From Egbenema bharatensis (GTDB lineage Bacteria > Cyanobacteriota > Cyanobacteriia > Elainellales > Elainellaceae), in assembly GCF_048077055.1 (NCBI RefSeq), contig NZ_CP182236.1, positions 2,232,001 to 2,296,000 on the forward strand: a DNA stretch of 64,000 bases, written 5' to 3'. The position numbers and the translations under genes were made by a program. The notes below the pieces were generated by a model. The model made no database searches. It saw nothing but the letters and a program-made list of their open reading frames with translations, and was not told the DNA's origin. Of this stretch, positions 61,112 to 64,000 are shown one piece after another (the first letter of the stretch is position 1; every line of letters starts with the position of its first letter).

Positions 61112-61289
61112 CTAACCATCTCAGACATCGACTTGTACTGAAAATTGAATCAGAAAATTTGAGTCGGTATGAGCAGGGCAGTTGAACTATCAACCTTCAA
61201 CATTACTTTATCTTTGCCCCGTTAGATGGGTTCAATCAAAATATACCAGGAATGCAATAAGCTTTACTTTGAAAGTTCTTAGCAAAAAT

Positions 61290-61304
61290 ATAACCAAGGT
61301 TTAT
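61290..61304 (-). promoter_or_regulatory. Possible LysR-type (RbcR/CbbR) site upstream of rbcL
   Basis: Minus strand ATAAACCTTGGTTAT is a near-palindrome containing a T-N11-A core, the general LysR-regulator motif, 250 bases ahead of the rbcL start in an A+T-rich promoter region. Confidence 0.3.
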
Positions 61305-61503
61305 TAATCCAACACTCGGTAACGATGCATCTGGTAGTGTAAAATTATCAACTTATTTTGCAATGTTTCGATACTAGATGTTGCTTAGCTGTAAGCTCCC
61401 ACTTCATTAAGCTGTAAAGATCTAATAAGGCGGTTTCTCGGATCAAGTCACCACTCACTCCGAGCGCATCCCAACTTTTGCCATAGGGTGAGGATTCCCC
61501 CAT

Positions 61504-61536
61504 CCCCTGACGGGTATGTTATTTTGCCGCATCCCC
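61504..61536. repeat. 33-base repeat, left copy
   Basis: cccctgacgggtatgttatt followed by ttgccgcatcccc. The same sequence with one mismatch occurs at 63697-63729; the two copies bracket the orphan 420-residue gene. Confidence 0.9.
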
Positions 61537-61697
61537 TTTAGCAAACCTTTCCTGCCACAGCAATCCGTCCCAATTCCCCTCCTCGGATGCTCTGAAGTGG
61601 GCAATCTCCTCCTCAGAGGATCCTGGGGGTAGGCATTCCCTCCTGGAAGGGTCTACGGTGTACCCACAAGTCATCTGCTCTAGCCACGACTGGGTTT

Positions 61698-61770
61698 GAT
61701 CCTCCCTAACCCTCCTTAAAAAGGAGGGAACCGGATTAGAAGTCCTTTTTAAGGGGGATTTAGGGGGATC
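61698..61770. repeat. Inverted repeat of the GATCCCCCTAAA / TTTAGGGGGATC type
   Basis: The 28-base arms (gatcctccctaaccctcctt... and ...aagggggatttagggggatc) pair with five mismatches and contain aaaaagga/tccttttt next to the loop. A widespread cyanobacterial intergenic palindrome type. Confidence 0.8.
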
Positions 61771-62080
61771 TATCAGGGTTTGAGCCTCTCAGTCAAGATC
61801 TGTGTACACGGTAGCCTGGAAGGGGCTGGAGGTGGGTTCCCTCCTGGCTGAGGCTGGGAATAATTTCCTTCTTTCAAGTTGGTTTCTGAAGTTGGTTTCT
61901 GACTTCGTAAATCAGTAAATACCGATATAAATAAACGGTGTAGCCGTAACAAACCTGAGCAGTGGATTCAGCAGAATGACTGTAACTGAATTTTGATTCA
62001 GCGATCGTTGGTTGTTCTCAAAACCTGAAATCAAGCTCTAAGGATTGCAAATCAAATCATCTATCGATCATTTCACCTGT

Positions 62081-62119
62081 TTGACTGAGCGGGCAAGATG
62101 CCCACTCCATAAGAATTTC
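62081..62119. repeat. Dispersed GAGCGGGCAAGATGCCCACTCC repeat
   Basis: ttgactgagcgggcaagatg followed by cccactccataagaatt; a diverged copy of the family at 28600 and 46222. Confidence 0.65.
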
Positions 62120-62248
62120 AAATTATTTAATTTGCATTCCCAAGAGCTGTCACCCTGATTAGATTTAGGGAATCAACAAAGTCCTTCACCATAGCTCAGA
62201 TTAAGATTGGCAGTGATTAAGATCACAATTTCTTATCGATCTACTTGG

Positions 62249-62262
62249 GTATTATATAATAC
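62249..62262. promoter_or_regulatory. Perfect NtcA-type palindrome GTA-N8-TAC
   Basis: gtattatataatac, a perfect 14-base palindrome matching the nitrogen regulator NtcA consensus, 107 bases before the orphan 420-residue gene. No consensus TAN3T follows at the classical distance, although the site itself contains TATAAT. Confidence 0.45.
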
Positions 62263-62368
62263 ATAGTAAATCCTTTGGTTCAGCCAATCGAAATTATCGA
62301 AATTAAAGACGATTTCGGTTTGGGCAATTTGGGAATGATAAAGAGAGCGTAGAAGGAATCAGGAAACG

Positions 62369-63631
62369 ATGAGTCGCTATAACCGACCCATTACCTCAGC
62401 AGAGCAAACGTTGTACGATCACCTGCTCTATTGGATAGAGCTTGAATCGCCCAGTGCCATGATTGAGCGGTTCCGCACTCTCTTTATTGATGGGGCAGGT
62501 TATCCTGACCCAGAGGTTTCCCAGGCTTTGAAAACGATCGTTGCTGCTGATCCGGCGATCGATGATTTTCGCTACATTCTCAATCGCTGTTGCCATATCC
62601 TGATCAACCGATGGCAGTCCCGTCCTCAGTCTCACGGGGCGATTCCTGAACTAGTTCATGTTTTTGAGTCTCCGTTCACAACTCGTCATTCCCTTGCCAC
62701 CCAACTGCGATCGACTCGGCGGTTGCGCCAGTTAGTTCAGGAATTCACTACCACCGAGCAATTTTTAACGCTCCGACGACTCGCCCAGGTTCTAACCGAA
62801 GCTGAAGCGGTCAACATCGGCAATCGCCCGTTGGGAACCTTAATTCGCCGGTATCCCTACCTGTACGAGTACTGCCTGCTGAATGAAGACAGTGCCCAGG
62901 AGCAGCAATCTACCGTGCGTCAGGTTCAGGCAACCCTACAGCATCAGTTTGAAATTCACCTGTCCCAATATGTCACCTATCAAATCAGGCAGGCTCAAAT
63001 GGCACGAAAAGCCGTTCCGGATAGGCAGACTTTCATTCGTCCGGTGTCCAATCCAACCCTGTTGAGCGATCGGGAATTGGGACAGGCGATCAAGCACTAC
63101 ATCGGCAGGGTGGATGGTTCTCGAACTCATAAAGACCTGGCCCAGTCCTTTCTGACCCATACCCATCAGCGCACTTCCTTTGCTGCCTTCAAAGATGATC
63201 TGTACGAATACATCACTGCCCCGATCGATCCCGCCTACGGCAAGCGTCAGTTCAATCACCAGCTCTATCGCCATCTGAACGCGATTCTACCCGATCAAGG
63301 ATCTCAGCGCGTAAATGATTTTTTGATTGTGCGGACTTGCAGCCAACTGCTGAACTTCCTGGTTGCTGATCAGCCTCACCATCCTAACCATTTTGTCTTT
63401 ATTGACCTGACCACGAACCTGGGGGCGATCGCTACCACGGGGGTTTTGTTGAGAATTGTCCTATTTTGTCGAAAAGTGAAACCGTACCTGGAGCGGCGGT
63501 TTTCAATTTTGTTCAATCACTATGAAGCGCACACCAAAGATACGGTACTATGGCTGATTCAGGCTCTGGAAAATCTAAACCTGGCACTAACCACGAACTT
63601 TGGCTCCATTAACCTATCCTTCTTGCGATAA
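62369..63631 (+). CDS. Conserved-type cyanobacterial protein of unknown function
   Basis: A 420-residue soluble, mostly helical protein without signal or membrane segments. It begins MSRYNRPITSAEQTLYDHLL and contains YILNRCCHILINRWQSRPQ, LIRRYPYLYEYCLLNED and ILFNHYEAHTKDTVLWLIQA. No enzyme motif is recognised. I believe similar proteins exist in many cyanobacteria, but I cannot name a family. It is followed by rpsU 256 bases downstream on the same strand and preceded by a perfect NtcA-like site, hinting at nitrogen control. A transcriptional or cell-differentiation role cannot be argued from sequence alone. Confidence 0.75.
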   Translation: MSRYNRPITSAEQTLYDHLLYWIELESPSAMIERFRTLFIDGAGYPDPEVSQALKTIVAADPAIDDFRYILNRCCHILINRWQSRPQSHGAIPELVHVFESPFTTRHSLATQLRSTRRLRQLVQEFTTTEQFLTLRRLAQVLTEAEAVNIGNRPLGTLIRRYPYLYEYCLLNEDSAQEQQSTVRQVQATLQHQFEIHLSQYVTYQIRQAQMARKAVPDRQTFIRPVSNPTLLSDRELGQAIKHYIGRVDGSRTHKDLAQSFLTHTHQRTSFAAFKDDLYEYITAPIDPAYGKRQFNHQLYRHLNAILPDQGSQRVNDFLIVRTCSQLLNFLVADQPHHPNHFVFIDLTTNLGAIATTGVLLRIVLFCRKVKPYLERRFSILFNHYEAHTKDTVLWLIQALENLNLALTTNFGSINLSFLR

Positions 63632-63680
63632 GGGATCTGCAATCAAATGGCATCCCAATTTTTGAAAAATCGGCTGTCAG

Positions 63681-63729
63681 GACGCACAGCAGTGCGCCCC
63701 TAACGGGTATGTTATTTTGCCGCATCCCC
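63681..63729. repeat. Composite repeat: GTAGGGGCG palindrome joined to the 33-base repeat
   Basis: gacgcacagcagtgcgcccc followed by taacgggtatgttattttgc and cgcatcccc. The first half is the dispersed palindrome, the second the right copy of the 33-base repeat (63697-63729). A diverged composite in opposite orientation lies at about 37362-37415. Confidence 0.75.
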
Positions 63730-63887
63730 ACCAATGCTCTCGAAAAGTAACCGAAAGACAACTTTTTTGAGAAGAGTGGTCGCACGTTGTCGATAGTGGG
63801 TAAAATTTTTAAAATGTTTGGCAACAGTTTTGTGTTAGTGATTATTTTGCAAGTTATATCGCAACCCAGTAAAAGGAGAGTGAACGC

Positions 63888-64000
63888 ATGACCCAAGTGG
63901 TCTTAGGTGAGAACGAGGGAATCGAATCTGCACTACGTCGCTTTAAGCGGCAGGTTTCTAAAGCTGGTATTCTGGCAGACGTTAAGAGCCATCGCCACTT
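63888..64000 (+). CDS. rpsU: Ribosomal protein S21, 5' part
   Basis: The start of 30S subunit protein S21, which helps base-pair mRNA leader and 16S rRNA. MTQVVLGENEGIESALRRFK followed by RQVSKAGILADVKSHRHF is a near-exact match to cyanobacterial S21. A strong ribosome site (aaaggagag at 63871-63879) precedes the ATG. The gene runs off the right edge of the window after 37 codons. Confidence 0.96.
   Translation, partial: MTQVVLGENEGIESALRRFKRQVSKAGILADVKSHRH

Larger units (their letters stand above)
61112..62368. other. Long intergenic stretch upstream of rbcL
   Basis: About 1.3 kb between rbcL and the 420-residue orphan gene, which diverge. It contains rbcL promoter DNA (A+T-rich, about 61200-61430), a copy of the 33-base repeat (61504-61536), an inverted repeat at 61698-61770, a hairpin repeat at 62081-62119 and an NtcA-like site at 62249-62262. 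No gene of any size was found. Confidence 0.6.

Noticed and set aside
61112..62368. A structured RNA gene (6S, tmRNA, RNase P, SRP)
   Set aside because: None of the conserved cores I know was found in this or other gaps.

Overview
The window is a chromosomal segment of a cyanobacterium, most likely a filamentous, non-marine one of the Leptolyngbya/Oculatella type (lineage inferred, not proven). Direct support: a form IB RuBisCO operon rbcL-rbcX-rbcS, photosynthetic small subunits PetN and PetM, PSII assembly factors Psb27 and Ycf39, a cyanoexosortase, a fused PanC/CMP kinase, dense CGATCG/GCGATCGC (HIP1) sites, heptanucleotide STRR tracts and several Uma2-family nuclease genes. No rRNA, CRISPR array, prophage or intact insertion sequence was seen. 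Two tRNA genes are present (Gly-TCC, Ser-GGA).

Layout. 0-9 kb: AraC regulator, P-type cation ATPase with an in-frame TGA, an ABC ATPase, map, a small ribbon-helix-helix protein and ruvA. 9-15.5 kb: lipoprotein-type Mn superoxide dismutase, excalibur protein, DUF389 protein, petN with a 48-codon membrane microprotein, a DUF2079 protein and an enolase-superfamily epimerase. 15.5-24 kb: cloverleaf-like repeat, membrane glycosyltransferase-like protein, NAD(P)HX repair enzyme, DegT aminotransferase, cyanoexosortase B, psb27, tRNA-Gly. 24-34 kb: ycf39 divergent from a SmtB-type repressor, petM, pdxA, a lipoprotein, photolyase, and the sulfate importer genes sbpA-cysT-cysW. 34-46 kb: hydrolase, MASE1-GAF histidine kinase, panC/cmk, SGNH hydrolase, stomatin-like protein, argF, lipoprotein, leuS. 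46-53 kb: three Uma2 genes around a sodium/solute symporter, tRNA-Ser, an FdC2-type ferredoxin, nuclease, serine hydrolase. 53-64 kb: secreted protein, Ser/Thr kinase with PPC-like domains, SbcD-like nuclease, the RuBisCO operon, an orphan 420-aa cyanobacterial protein and the start of rpsU.

The genes are mostly housekeeping and photosynthesis functions in short transcription units. The accessory signal lies between genes: several families of palindromic or tandem repeats recur through the window.

Sequence quality matters here. Six otherwise intact genes, including rbcL, each lack exactly one base, and each loss can be placed in or beside a GGCC tetranucleotide. This looks more like systematic read error, perhaps at methylated GGCC, than gene decay. 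The affected genes are therefore annotated as full-length CDS spans with a note. No clearly new multi-gene system was found. The best novelty candidates are the cloverleaf repeat near 15.6 kb, the helically phased TAGTGCA repeats near 6.5 kb, the dispersed GTGGGCA/TGCCCGCC hairpin family, and the orphan gene near 62.4 kb that has a perfect NtcA-type site and is bracketed by 33-base repeats.
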